55,566 bases of DNA from Wenzhouxiangella sp. 15190 (GCF_003417465.1 NZ_QVMV01000053.1:1-55566); one strand, 5' to 3'; shown: positions 38,108 through 47,383, counted from the first letter of the stretch. Made by a program: numbers and translations. Notes: a model not told the origin generated them from the sequence alone.

Positions 38108-39193
38108 ATGAGTCAACCCAAGCATCTAGCGCTGATGTTGTTGTTTCTGCCTGTGCTGCTTCAAGCTCAGGACCAGCCCGGTGAGATCCAGCCCCAGGAG
38201 GCCGAGCGCGCCCCCCTGGCCGATGAATCACTGATTCTCGATGTTACAAGGGCGGGTGAGCGGTTCGTGGCCGTCGGGGCTCGCGGTCATGTGTTGCTCT
38301 CCGATGACGGCAATGAGTGGGAGCAGGCGGAGTCGGTTCCCGTCCGTGCCACGCTGACGCGCGTGGCATTTGCCGGCGGTCGGCTCTGGGCGGTTGGTCA
38401 CGACACTACGATCATTTACAGTAGCGACCTGGGCCGGACCTGGACCCTGCAGCACTTCCAGCCGCTGTGGGATGGCCCGATCTCCGAACAGCCCCTGCTC
38501 GACGTGCACTTTTTCGATGCCAGTCATGGCTTGGCCGTGGGTGCCTACGGGTTGATCATGCGTACCGATGATGCCGGTCGAACCTGGACGGCTACGCATA
38601 TGGAAGACGTTCTGACTTCAGAAGCGATCGAGTGGCAGCAGCCCGAACCGACGGACGAAGCCGCCGACGATAGTGCGGGAAGTGATCCGGACGATGAATA
38701 CTACGATGCCTCCCAGGATTTTGATCGCGGCTGCTATGAATTCATGGAATGCCACCTGAACGCAATCCTAGCGCTCGACGATCAGCGAGTGATGCTCGCT
38801 TCCGAAGGTGGATACGGCTTTCGCAGTCGGGACGGTGGTGAAACCTGGGAAAGTTTCCGGTTCCCCTATCCGGGCTCGATGTTCGGGCTGGTTCAGGCCG
38901 CGCGCGGCGTGATGGCCTTTGGTCTGCGCGGCAATGTGCAGATAAGCCGTGACTTCGGTGACAGTTGGGAGCAACTTATTTCGGGTGTTGAATCCACGCT
39001 GCTCGGCGGCGCCGTTGATCCGGACGGCTACCCGGTGCTGGTCGGCACGGGCGCCACGATATTGAGGTTCAACCCCCATACAAGTACGTTTCATGCGTCC
39101 CAGGATCGCCTGGGCAGCGATTACGCGGCTGTTGAGTTCGCCGAGGACGGCAGCATGATTCTGGCCGGAGAGGGTGGATTGAAAAATGAGTGA
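38108..39193 (+). CDS. Exported YCF48/BNR-repeat beta-propeller protein
   Basis: The ATG at 38108 has GGAG about 10 bases upstream. The product has 361 residues with a signal peptide (LALMLLFLPVLLQAQ). YCF48-like repeats are visible as G-x-R-G-H-V-L-L-S-D-D-G, Y-S-S-D-L-G-R-T-W, M-R-T-D-D-A-G-R-T-W, F-R-S-R-D-G-G-E-T-W and I-S-R-D-F-G-D-S-W: sialidase-type Asp-box strands forming a propeller. An acidic insert of about 30 residues with D-D-E-Y-Y-D interrupts the middle. YCF48 proteins are assembly factors in photosynthetic organisms, but this branch is routinely found with DUF1302, DUF1329 and an RND pump. Its stop overlaps the pump start by 8 bases. Confidence 0.9.
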   Translation: MSQPKHLALMLLFLPVLLQAQDQPGEIQPQEAERAPLADESLILDVTRAGERFVAVGARGHVLLSDDGNEWEQAESVPVRATLTRVAFAGGRLWAVGHDTTIIYSSDLGRTWTLQHFQPLWDGPISEQPLLDVHFFDASHGLAVGAYGLIMRTDDAGRTWTATHMEDVLTSEAIEWQQPEPTDEAADDSAGSDPDDEYYDASQDFDRGCYEFMECHLNAILALDDQRVMLASEGGYGFRSRDGGETWESFRFPYPGSMFGLVQAARGVMAFGLRGNVQISRDFGDSWEQLISGVESTLLGGAVDPDGYPVLVGTGATILRFNPHTSTFHASQDRLGSDYAAVEFAEDGSMILAGEGGLKNE

Positions 39194-41651
39194 GTCGACA
39201 ACCATGACCCGCCGCATCGCGAACGCCGTCTTCAGCATCCGGCCACTGATTCTCCTGCTGTTCGTGCTGGGCACTGCGGCGATGGTCTATTACAGCCTCC
39301 AGCTCCGCGTCGACGCCGGGTTCAAGAAACAGCTGCCGCTCGAACACGAGTACATGCAGACTTTCCTCGATTACGAGGAAAATTTCGGCGGCGCCAATCG
39401 TGTGATGGTCGCAATGATTGCGCGTGACGGTGAGATGTTCGATCCGGAGTTTTTCCGGAACTTCGAAGAACTCAGTGAGGATGTTCTGTACGTCAGCGGC
39501 GTTGATCGCTCAACCGGACGATCGATCTTCACACCCAACGTTCGTTTTGTCGAAGTGGTGGAAGACGGCTTTGCCGGGGGCAACGTCATTCCCGCGGATT
39601 TCTCGCCCACACCGGAGATGCTGGAAACGGTTCGTTCCAACATCATCAAGTCCGGCGAGGTCGGGCGACTCGTGGCGGAAGACTTTTCCGGTGCCATGGT
39701 CTGGGTCAACTTGCTCGAGGAAGACCCCGATACGGGGGAGAAACTCGACTATCAGCAGGTCGCGGCCGAACTGGAGGACATCCGGTCGACTTTTGAAAAC
39801 GAGGATCATGTCGTACGCATCATCGGCTTCGCCAAGATTGTCGGGGACGTTGCCGACGGTGCCCGCGGCGTGGTCATGTATTTCGGTGTCGCCTTCCTGA
39901 TCACGGCCTTCCTGCTGTTTCTATACTCCCACTCTGTCTGGTTGACGGTGCTGCCGCTGATCTGTTCGGTGACGGCCGTCGTGTGGCAGCTGGGTCTCCT
40001 GAGCCTGCTGGGCTTCGGCATCGACCCAATGAACATCCTGACGCCATTCCTGATTTTTGCCATCGGCGTCAGTCACGGGGTGCAGATGATCAGTGGCTGG
40101 AATGCGGAGAAGTTGTTCGGCGGGCACTCTCCGATTGGACTGGTTCAGGAAGGGGTCCCGCTCGAGGACGCCAAGCCGGTTTCCAGTCTCGAGGCTTCCA
40201 AGGCGGTCTTCACCCGCCTTCTTGCACCGGGCGCCATCGCCCTTCTCAGTGACACCATCGGCTTCCTGACCATCCTGCTGATCAGCATCCAGATCATCCA
40301 GGAGCTGGCGATTACCGCCAGCATCGGTGTGGCCGTCATCATCCTGACCAATCTGGTCCTGCTTCCGATATTGCTGTCGTATGTGACGCTGCGCAACGAA
40401 GAGAAGAAGCGCCGGAAGCAGTACGAGCACAGCCAGAAACCGAGCATCATCTGGGATTTCATGGCGAAGTTCACGCATCGCGGCGTGGCCGTGGTGGCTG
40501 TCCTGATGGGTATCGCCCTGTTCGTGGGCGGCTGGATGAAGTCGCAGGATATGCAGATCGGCGACTCCGAGGCCGGCGTACCGGAACTTCGGGAAGACGC
40601 TCGCTACAACCGGGATGCGCGCGCCATCCAGGAACGCTTTTCGCTGGGCACGGATGTGATCAGCATCATTGCCCAGACGGAAGCCAGCGCCTGTACCGAG
40701 TCGCATCCCATCATGGAATCCATCGATCGCTTCGCCTGGCACATGCGCAATGTCGAAGGCGTCCAGCGCGTCATCACGCTGCCGCATATCGCCAAGCAGG
40801 TCAATGCCGGCTGGAACGAGGGCAATCTGCGCTGGCAGATTCTCCCGCGCGACCGTTACGCGCTGGCTTTGACCACGCAGAACATCCCGACCGACAGCGG
40901 CCTGCTGAATAGAGACTGCAGCGCCATGCCGGTGATGGTCTTTACAGAAGACCACAAGGCCGAAACGATCGATCGTGTCGTCGACCGGGCCCATGAGCTG
41001 CAGGAAGAGATCCAGATCGACTCGCTGGATTACACGCCCAGCGGCGAGCCTGCCCACGGCAACTGGCCCGAGGATGGCGACCATCCACCACTGCTCTTCC
41101 GGCTGGCGACAGGCAACGTCGGCGTCATGGCCGCAACCAACCAGGAAGTCGCCAAGGCTCAGACACCCATGCTGTTGTACGTCTACAGCGCCATCGTGGT
41201 GTTGTGCCTGATCACCTTCCGGACCGTGCTCGGCACCCTGTGCATCGTACTGCCGCTGGTGCTGGTCAGCTACCTGGCCTACTCGCTGATGGCCTTCATG
41301 GGGATCGGCCTGAAGGTCAACACTCTACCCGTGGTGGCCCTGGGCGTCGGTATCGGTGTGGACTACGGCATCTATATCTTCAGTCGCATGAAGAGTTTCA
41401 TCGACGAAGGGGTCGGACTCGACGACGCCTACTACCGCACCCTGCGCCTGACCGGCCGCGCGGTGTTCTACACGGCGGTGACGCTGGCCGTGGGTGTCGG
41501 AACCTGGCTGTTCTCGGAACTGCAGTTCCAGGCCGATATGGGGCTGTTGCTGGCCTTCATGTTTATCTTCAACATGTTCGGTGCCATGATGCTGCTGCCT
41601 GCGCTGGCCCGCGTGCTGCTGGGTTGGCGGGAGGGCCGCAAGGCGCCCTAA
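39186..41651 (+). CDS. RND/MMPL superfamily exporter of the DUF1302-DUF1329 module
   Basis: The product has 821 residues, shorter than AcrB-type pumps and with the twofold MMPL layout. The first helix is residues 15-34 (PLILLLFVLGTAAMVYYSLQ). A periplasmic loop of about 190 residues follows, then five or six helices with G-I-D-P-M-N-I-L-T-P-F and F-A-I-G-V-S-H-G-V-Q-M. The second helix and loop come next, then final helices with V-A-L-G-V-G-I-G-V-D-Y-G-I-Y. The Asp and Gly-rich motifs in TM4/TM10 are the usual proton relay. These transporters tend to move lipids or hopanoid-like molecules. With the upstream lipase, barrel, carrier and propeller it forms a complete trans-envelope module. It is translationally coupled to YCF48. 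Confidence 0.93.
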   Translation: MSESTTMTRRIANAVFSIRPLILLLFVLGTAAMVYYSLQLRVDAGFKKQLPLEHEYMQTFLDYEENFGGANRVMVAMIARDGEMFDPEFFRNFEELSEDVLYVSGVDRSTGRSIFTPNVRFVEVVEDGFAGGNVIPADFSPTPEMLETVRSNIIKSGEVGRLVAEDFSGAMVWVNLLEEDPDTGEKLDYQQVAAELEDIRSTFENEDHVVRIIGFAKIVGDVADGARGVVMYFGVAFLITAFLLFLYSHSVWLTVLPLICSVTAVVWQLGLLSLLGFGIDPMNILTPFLIFAIGVSHGVQMISGWNAEKLFGGHSPIGLVQEGVPLEDAKPVSSLEASKAVFTRLLAPGAIALLSDTIGFLTILLISIQIIQELAITASIGVAVIILTNLVLLPILLSYVTLRNEEKKRRKQYEHSQKPSIIWDFMAKFTHRGVAVVAVLMGIALFVGGWMKSQDMQIGDSEAGVPELREDARYNRDARAIQERFSLGTDVISIIAQTEASACTESHPIMESIDRFAWHMRNVEGVQRVITLPHIAKQVNAGWNEGNLRWQILPRDRYALALTTQNIPTDSGLLNRDCSAMPVMVFTEDHKAETIDRVVDRAHELQEEIQIDSLDYTPSGEPAHGNWPEDGDHPPLLFRLATGNVGVMAATNQEVAKAQTPMLLYVYSAIVVLCLITFRTVLGTLCIVLPLVLVSYLAYSLMAFMGIGLKVNTLPVVALGVGIGVDYGIYIFSRMKSFIDEGVGLDDAYYRTLRLTGRAVFYTAVTLAVGVGTWLFSELQFQADMGLLLAFMFIFNMFGAMMLLPALARVLLGWREGRKAP

Positions 41652-41655
41652 TGGT

Positions 41656-41706
41656 TGTCAGTGGTCAGTGGTCAGTAGACTGTAATCTATGGTTTCTGAC
41701 CACTGA
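41656..41706. repeat. GTCAGTG direct and inverted repeat
   Basis: GTCAGTG occurs in tandem (41657-41676, last unit GTCAGTA) and is answered by an inverted CTGACCACTGA at 41696-41706. The element fills the 67-base gap between the RND/MMPL gene and the DUF71 gene. It is similar in style to the other word-like repeats of this window. Confidence 0.75.
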
Positions 41707-41718
41707 TCCGCGCAGTAA

Positions 41719-42393
41719 ATGAGCGAAGCCATACCCATTGTCGTGCTGTCCTCCGGCGGCAAGGACAGTCTCTACATGCTCGAGACGCTGCGGCGTGATC
41801 CGGCCTGGCGAGTCGAGGCGCTGGTCACCACCGTCAACGAGACCAATCGTCGGGTGGCGATGCACGGCACCTCGGAGGCGCTTCTCGAAGCCCAGGCCAT
41901 GTCACTCGGCCTTCCCCTGACGGTGATCGGGCTGCCCGAGGCCTGCGACAACCGTGAATATGAACGGCGTCTCGCACGAGGTCTTGCAGCCCATCGCGAA
42001 GCGGGCGTTGATCACATCGCCTGTGGCGACCTTTTCCTGGACGATATCCGCCGCTGGCGTGAGCAAAGCTTCCAGCGCATGGGATGGCGGCCGGTCTTTC
42101 CGATCTGGCAGACGGCACCGGATCGACTGGCGCAGCAGTTGCTCGACGATCAGTGGCGTATCGTGATCACCTGCATCGACACGGAAGTGCTGCCCGAATC
42201 GCTATTGGGAAAAGACATCGACGCCGATTTGCTGAACAGGCTTCCCGCCGGTATCGACCCCTGCGGGGAAAACGGCGAATTTCATACCTTCGTCTGTGAC
42301 GGTCCGGGTTTCGACGTTCCGATCGACGTCGTGCCGGGGGAGCGGGTATTGGCGCACGAGCGCTACCTGATGGTCGAATTGGAGGTGCGCTGA
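41719..42393 (+). CDS. Dph6-related PP-loop ATP pyrophosphatase (DUF71), B12-salvage type
   Basis: The product has 224 residues. The PP-loop S-S-G-G-K-D-S at 11-17 binds ATP. Further family motifs are N-R-R-V-A-M-H, G-D-L-F-L-D-D-I and the C-terminal D-P-C-G-E-N-G-E-F-H-T-F-V (the E-N-G-E-F-H-T block is diagnostic for DUF71/COG2102). Archaeal and eukaryotic relatives make diphthamide, which bacteria lack. A bacterial subgroup near btuF has been proposed to act in cobalamin salvage. Here the convergent neighbour is a BtuF-like protein, in agreement. The substrate is unproven. Confidence 0.9.
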   Translation: MSEAIPIVVLSSGGKDSLYMLETLRRDPAWRVEALVTTVNETNRRVAMHGTSEALLEAQAMSLGLPLTVIGLPEACDNREYERRLARGLAAHREAGVDHIACGDLFLDDIRRWREQSFQRMGWRPVFPIWQTAPDRLAQQLLDDQWRIVITCIDTEVLPESLLGKDIDADLLNRLPAGIDPCGENGEFHTFVCDGPGFDVPIDVVPGERVLAHERYLMVELEVR

Positions 42394-42450
42394 TTTCTAG
42401 TGCCCGATGTGGGATCTGGAAGTCCTACGCCTTTCGCAATGGGCTCGGCT

Positions 42451-42514
42451 TTCAAAATTCCAAATTCTAAGCACCAAGTACCAAACAAATTCGAATGATC
42501 GAAATTCGAATGCT
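42451..42514. repeat. AT-rich word-like repeat between DUF71 and btuF
   Basis: The stretch is made of AAAATTCCAAATTC, CACCAAGTACCAAAC and doubled ATTCGAATG/AATTCGAATG words, in contrast to its GC-rich surroundings. It sits in the gap between the two convergent genes. Its translation would read G-T-W-C-L-E-F-G-I-L-K on the minus strand, a typical readout of this kind of repeat. Confidence 0.6.
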
Positions 42515-42528
42515 CTAAACGACGTGCG

Positions 42529-43428
42529 CTATTCGTCGGCGTCACCGTGGCTTGCGGTGGTCACGTCCCGGACGAGTTCGCACACGTGCTCGATGCCTTC
42601 GACGATGCGGGGCGTTGGCCGGACCAGCCGTTCGGGATCAACGGCTTCGAGGCGAGTGTGTCCGTCCTCGACCATGCGCGTGTCGCGCCAGACGGAGAGG
42701 GGATCATCGGCCGGTTCGTTGATGCCGGCAATGATGAGTTCCGGGGAACGGGTGATGACGGCCTCCCGGTCAATCGCGGTGGCTTCGGTGTCGAGATCGG
42801 CGAAGACGTTCCTCGCACCGCAGGATTCGAACACTTCCGTGATGACGTGTCGCCCACCGAGCGTAAAAAGCGGACGCGCCGAGACCTGGTAGAAGACGGT
42901 AACGTCGACTTCATCGGGCCCGGAAGCACGCAGGGACGCCAGATCCTGTCGATAGGCTTCGGCCGCCTCCCGACCGTGCTCGGGCGTACCCAGCCGTGTG
43001 CCGATCTGCTCCAGGGCCGCGGCGATGTCGGATAGCGTGCTCGTTTCGATCCAGAGGATTTCGATCCCCAGTTCCTTCAGCCGATCGGCAACCGCCTTGG
43101 GCGTACCCCCGCGCCAGGCCAGTGCCAGGTCGGCATCCAGGCCCAGAATCGTCTCGAGATCGAAGCGGAAGGCATCGCCGATCCGCGGCAGCTTCCGTGC
43201 CGCCTCGGGCCAGTCGCTGTAGGCCACGACGCCGACCAGGGTGTCGCCTGCTCCGGCGGCAAAGGCCAACTCTGTTAAATGTGGCGCCAGGCTCACTACC
43301 CGGGGTTTTTCATCTGCGGAAACCGCGGCGCTACCCAATAGCAACGCCCAGGCAAACACCCGCACCAGCCGGAGTGCCCCCGCCCGAAACCTGACACCCG
43401 AATCCTGAATCCTAGATCTGGTACGCAT
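42529..43428 (-). CDS. btuF: Periplasmic cobalamin-binding protein (BtuF-like)
   Basis: The product has 299 residues from the ATG at 43428, which overlaps the end of the upstream transporter by 17 bases. The first 16 residues are encoded by a repeat (I-Q-D-S-G-V-R-F-R), so the native start could be a GTG near 43395. A signal peptide ends at A-V-S-A-D. The mature part follows the class III solute-binding fold: R-V-V-S-L-A-P-H-L-T-E-L, V-G-V-V-A-Y-S-D-W-P, L-D-A-D-L-A-L-A-W-R-G-G-T, F-Y-Q-V-S-A-R-P-L-F-T-L-G-G. This matches BtuF, which captures vitamin B12 for BtuCD. No BtuC or BtuD gene is present here, so those must be elsewhere. Confidence 0.88.
   Translation of the reverse strand: MRTRSRIQDSGVRFRAGALRLVRVFAWALLLGSAAVSADEKPRVVSLAPHLTELAFAAGAGDTLVGVVAYSDWPEAARKLPRIGDAFRFDLETILGLDADLALAWRGGTPKAVADRLKELGIEILWIETSTLSDIAAALEQIGTRLGTPEHGREAAEAYRQDLASLRASGPDEVDVTVFYQVSARPLFTLGGRHVITEVFESCGARNVFADLDTEATAIDREAVITRSPELIIAGINEPADDPLSVWRDTRMVEDGHTRLEAVDPERLVRPTPRIVEGIEHVCELVRDVTTASHGDADE
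43385..43418. repeat. CCTGAA/CCCGAA-type repeat at the btuF start
   Basis: Words CCCGAAACCTGACACCCGAATCCTGAATCCT span the SLC13 stop codon and the first codons of the annotated btuF frame. The repeat has the same vocabulary as those in the Lpd linker and at 47350-47383. Confidence 0.65.
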
Positions 43429-45247
43429 ACGTCAGGGTGAGTGTGAGCACCACCCACAGCAGCAGCATCAGCGGGGCCCCGACGCGCACGAAGTCGTTGA
43501 ACTTGTAGCCGCCGGCGTTCATCACCAGGAGATTCGTCTGGTAGGCCATGGGGGTGGCGAAGCTCAGGTTCGAGCCGAACAGCACGGCCAGCACGAAGGG
43601 CTCGGCCGGAAGCATCATCTGCTGCGCCAGGCTGATGGCGATTGGTGTCCCGATAACGGCTGCGGCGTTGTTGGAAACGACGTTGGTCAGGGCGGCCATG
43701 GCCAGCATCAGCAGGCCCAGGATGCCCCATGCAGGAATGCCGAAGCTCAGCGCCACGAAGATCTGCGCGAGCCAGTCGGCACCGCCCGTGCGCATCAGCG
43801 CCGCACCCAGCGCCAACGAGGCGACGATGATCATCACGACCTGAATGGACAGCGCGTTCATCGCCTCCTTCCAGTCCAGGCAGCGGCTGAGCAGCATGGC
43901 GAGTACGCCGGACAACGCACTGATGGCGATCGGCAGGATGCCGAAGGCGGCGACGACGACCACCGCGGCCATGATGGCGAGCGCGATCGGGGCCTTGGAG
44001 GTCTTGGGCAGGTTCACCGACCCGTCGAGTACGAGCAGATCGCCCCCGTCCTTCACATGGGCCAGCCGCGCGTCGGATGACTGCACCAGCAGGACGTCGC
44101 CGGAACGCAGCACGGTATTGTCCAGGCCGGTCGATCGGGTCTGGGTCTGGTCTTCGCGGTTGTAGCGATGCAGGGCCAGCAGGCGCAGCCCGTAGCGCGA
44201 GAGCAGCCGGGCTTCACTGATGCGCGAGCCGACCAGTCGCGACTGGGGGGTGACGGCCACCTCGGCAATCTTCTGATCGCCGGGCCCGAGCGGATGAGTG
44301 TCGTCGACCTCGACGTCGCCGGAGAACAGCCGGCCGCCGAGGAGGTGGGCGAACTCGCGCAGGTTGTCGCGCGTATCCGTGGTCGTGATGCGGTCGCCGG
44401 CCTTGAGTGTCACATCCGGCAGCGGCGTGACGAACACGCCGGGGCCGCGCTGGATCTTTTCGACCTTCAGGTTGCCGCTGCAGCGTTCGATGGCCTCGGC
44501 CAGCTTCCGGCCGACCGCGTCGCTGGACTTGCCCAGGCGGATCTGTGCCGTGTAGAGGCGCTTGACCGTGGACTGCATGGGCACCTGTCGCTCGGGGATG
44601 AGCCTGGGGGCGATCAACCACAGGTAGATCACCGAGACCGCACCCGCGATCGCCGCGGGAACGATGAAGTCGAACATGCGAAAGGGCGCCACCCCCATGT
44701 CGGCCGCCACGGACACGACCAGCAGGTTGGTCGAGGTGCCGATGGTCGTCGACATGCCGCCAACGATGCTGATCAGGCCCACCGGCAGGAGCATGCCCGA
44801 TGGTGACTGGCCGGTGCGCAGCGCGACACCGATGAGGATGGGCAGAAGCATGACCACGATCGGCGTGTTGTTGATGAACGCGCTGAGCACGGCGCACACC
44901 AGCAGCGTGGCCAGCATCGAAAGCTTGGGCGCCCTGCGCCAGGAAATCGCCAGGCCGCGGCCGACCGGTTCCAGCGCACCGGAGCGGATCAGGCCGTGGC
45001 CGAGAATCATCAGCGAACAAACCGCGATCAAGGCCTGGTGGCCGAAACCGGCGTAGAAATCGGTGGGGGTGAGCTCACGCCCGTCCGGGGCGACGTAAGG
45101 AAAGACCTGAAAGCCGATGGTGAGAATGGCCAGCACCACCAGCGAACTGGTCTCGAGCGGAATCCGGTCGCGCGAGAACAGCACCAGTGCCAGAAGCACC
45201 AGCAGCAGGACGCCGAGCGCGTGATAGTTGGGCAGCGCGAGACTCAT
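43412..45247 (-). CDS. SLC13/DASS-family transporter with two RCK_C domains
   Basis: The product has 611 residues. About 11-12 membrane helices are split by two cytosolic TrkA_C (RCK_C) domains in the middle (about 205-395, with V-T-P-Q-S-R-L-V-G-S-R and L-L-A-L-H-R-Y-N-R). The SLC13 ion-binding repeats are A-F-I-N-N-T-P-I-V-V in the first half and N-V-V-S-N-N-A-A-A-V-I-G-T-P in the second. Such proteins carry dicarboxylates, sulfate or similar anions with sodium. The RCK_C domains suggest regulation by a small ligand. It precedes btuF on the same strand; the shared transcript may be coincidental. The exact substrate is unknown. Confidence 0.92.
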   Translation of the reverse strand: MSLALPNYHALGVLLLVLLALVLFSRDRIPLETSSLVVLAILTIGFQVFPYVAPDGRELTPTDFYAGFGHQALIAVCSLMILGHGLIRSGALEPVGRGLAISWRRAPKLSMLATLLVCAVLSAFINNTPIVVMLLPILIGVALRTGQSPSGMLLPVGLISIVGGMSTTIGTSTNLLVVSVAADMGVAPFRMFDFIVPAAIAGAVSVIYLWLIAPRLIPERQVPMQSTVKRLYTAQIRLGKSSDAVGRKLAEAIERCSGNLKVEKIQRGPGVFVTPLPDVTLKAGDRITTTDTRDNLREFAHLLGGRLFSGDVEVDDTHPLGPGDQKIAEVAVTPQSRLVGSRISEARLLSRYGLRLLALHRYNREDQTQTRSTGLDNTVLRSGDVLLVQSSDARLAHVKDGGDLLVLDGSVNLPKTSKAPIALAIMAAVVVVAAFGILPIAISALSGVLAMLLSRCLDWKEAMNALSIQVVMIIVASLALGAALMRTGGADWLAQIFVALSFGIPAWGILGLLMLAMAALTNVVSNNAAAVIGTPIAISLAQQMMLPAEPFVLAVLFGSNLSFATPMAYQTNLLVMNAGGYKFNDFVRVGAPLMLLLWVVLTLTLTYAYQI

Positions 45248-45284
45248 AGGTTGCCGATTTTACGCACAAACGCCGTTGAGGGCG

Positions 45285-47333
45285 TCAGTCTCGGGATTCC
45301 GCCAGCTGCGTGCTCAGTTCCTCGAGTGAATGGACCGGAGCAAGGCAGCGCTGGCCGATACAGGTCATGGCCACCGGGCATTCGCTGTGGATCAATGGAC
45401 GGAGCAGTTCGGGCAGATCCTCGCTCTCCAAATCCGCCGGCAGGCGGTAGACGGTGCAGTCGTCCGCTCCGGAAAGCTCGCGTTGCCAGTCGGCAACAGG
45501 GTCTTCGGGGCCGGCGAGCAGAATCTGCGGCCCGGGATGTTCCAGCGCTTGCCAGGCGTGCACCAGCGTGGCGTGAGCGAGTGCCGAACGTTCGATGTCG
45601 CCCCGGGCGGCATCCACGGCCCGGTGTGCCGCATCGATCAGGTCGGATTCCCCGACCAGGTGACCGAGCCGCGCCAGTCCGAGTACGGCCTGGCCGGCGC
45701 CGGCCGGCGTGGCGTCGTCGGCATGAGCCAGCGGTCGGGTCAGCAGGGTCTCGTAATCGTCGGGCGTGAGATGGAGGGCGCCGCTGGCGTCGTCGGCGAA
45801 GTGCTCGACGATCCGGCGGGCGATGCGTCGAGCGAGGTTGAGCCAGCGCGTTTCGAAGCGCCAGCCGAGCAGTTCCAGGCAGGCGAGTAGCACATTGGCG
45901 TGTTCGTCGAGCAGGGCGGTCTGCGCGCTGCGCCCTTCGCGCCAGACCGCCCGCGGCGGTTCCTGGCCGAACAGGTTCACCGCCACGGCGTCGAGCGCGC
46001 CGGCGGCGCGCTCGAGCCAGTCTTCGCGCCCGAGCAGGCGTCCGGCCACGGCCAGGTTCTCGATCGCCAGGCCGTTCCAGCTGGCCAGCATCTTGTCGTC
46101 AAGACCGGGGGTCGGGCGCTCCTGACGGGCGGCCAGCAGCCGCTGGCGCGCGGATTCGAGACGCTCGTCGATTTCGTCTTCGTCGAGATTTTCTTCCACC
46201 AGCTCGCCGCGCGAGCGGGCGACGACCAGGTGCCAGTACTCGCTTTCGAAATTGGGCGGTCCGTCCAGCCCGAATCGGGCACAGAACAGGTCGTGTTCGG
46301 CCGAAGACAGCTTTTCAGCCACCTCCTTGCGCGTCCAGACATAGAAGGCACCTTCGCCTTCCTCGCTGTCGGCATCCAGGCTGGCGGCAAAGCCGCCGGT
46401 GTCCAGCGACATTTCCCGTTCGAGCCATTCGACCAGTCGCTCGCACACGGCACGGAAGTCCGCCCGGTTCCAGCGCGTGGCCGCACGGGCGTAGAGCCCC
46501 AGCAGCAGGGCGTTGTCGGAGAGCATCTTTTCGAAATGCGGAATCTCCCAGACCGCGTCGACGCAGTAGCGGAAGAAGCCGCCGCCGAGATGATCGTGCA
46601 GCCCGTGGCGCGCCATGGCGGTGAGCGTGTCGCCGAGTATCTGTGCCGGGTGCTCACCTTCGGTCTCGGCCAGGGCGGCGAGCAGCGGTGCCTGCGGAAA
46701 TTTCGGTCCGCCGCCGAAACCGCCGTTGTCGCGGTCGAAGCGTGCGCCGGCCTCGGCGGTCAGGGAGTCCAGGCTCGAAGCCAGGTCGGCCTCGCCCGCC
46801 GGAGTGGGCGTGGCGATGGCCTGAAGGGCTTCCTGCACCTGGAGATGCTGGGCGCGCAGCTCCTCGCGCCGGGTCGACCAGACCTGGTGGATGCGCGCGA
46901 GCAGGTCGCCGAAAGCGATCATGCCGTGGCGCGGCTCGGGCGGGAAATAGGTGCCCGCGAAAAACGGGGCCTGGCTGGCCGGGTCGAGAAACACCGTCAG
47001 CGGCCAGCCGCCGCCGCGGCCGGTCAGAAGCTGGTGGGCAAGCTGGTAGATCCGGTCGAGGTCCGGGCGCTCCTCGCGGTCGACCTTGATGTTGACGAAA
47101 TACGCGTTCATGCGCTCGGCGATCTCGTCATTCTCGAAGCTCTCGTGGGCCATTACATGGCACCAGTGACAGGCGCTGTAGCCGATCGACAGCAGGATCG
47201 GCCGATCCAGCGTGCGCGCCATGGCCAGCGCCTCGCGGTCCCAGGGCTGCCAGGCCACGGGATTGCCGGCGTGCTGCAGGAGGTAGGGGCTGAGGGCGTC
47301 GCCCAGGCGGTTTTCCGGTTTTTGCTGGCTCAT
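45285..47333 (-). CDS. DUF255 thioredoxin-domain protein (YyaL/SSP411 family)
   Basis: The product has 682 residues. The N-terminal DUF255 domain begins N-R-L-G-D-A-L-S-P-Y-L-L-Q-H-A-G-N-P-V and carries the redox motif S-A-C-H-W-C-H-V-M. A long (alpha/alpha) barrel resembling glycosidase or cellobiose-epimerase folds follows, with Y-W-H-L-V and L-D-D-K-M-L-A-S-W-N-G-L. The family is conserved from bacteria to the human spermatogenesis-associated SPATA20, but its reaction remains uncertain. No signal peptide is seen, so it is cytosolic. It stands alone between the convergent SLC13-btuF unit and a divergent TlpA-like gene. Confidence 0.93.
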   Translation of the reverse strand: MSQQKPENRLGDALSPYLLQHAGNPVAWQPWDREALAMARTLDRPILLSIGYSACHWCHVMAHESFENDEIAERMNAYFVNIKVDREERPDLDRIYQLAHQLLTGRGGGWPLTVFLDPASQAPFFAGTYFPPEPRHGMIAFGDLLARIHQVWSTRREELRAQHLQVQEALQAIATPTPAGEADLASSLDSLTAEAGARFDRDNGGFGGGPKFPQAPLLAALAETEGEHPAQILGDTLTAMARHGLHDHLGGGFFRYCVDAVWEIPHFEKMLSDNALLLGLYARAATRWNRADFRAVCERLVEWLEREMSLDTGGFAASLDADSEEGEGAFYVWTRKEVAEKLSSAEHDLFCARFGLDGPPNFESEYWHLVVARSRGELVEENLDEDEIDERLESARQRLLAARQERPTPGLDDKMLASWNGLAIENLAVAGRLLGREDWLERAAGALDAVAVNLFGQEPPRAVWREGRSAQTALLDEHANVLLACLELLGWRFETRWLNLARRIARRIVEHFADDASGALHLTPDDYETLLTRPLAHADDATPAGAGQAVLGLARLGHLVGESDLIDAAHRAVDAARGDIERSALAHATLVHAWQALEHPGPQILLAGPEDPVADWQRELSGADDCTVYRLPADLESEDLPELLRPLIHSECPVAMTCIGQRCLAPVHSLEELSTQLAESRD

Positions 47334-47349
47334 CGGGTCATGGTAAGCG

Positions 47350-47383
47350 TTCGGGTATCAGGTTTCAGTGTTCAGGGTTCAGG
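47350..47383. repeat. GGTTTCAG/GGGTTCAGG-type repeat
   Basis: TTCGGGTATCAGG-TTTCAGTGTTCAGGGTTCAGG lies between divergent genes. The final 20 bases (47364-47383) are identical to a segment of the Lpd linker at 27484-27503. Confidence 0.85.
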
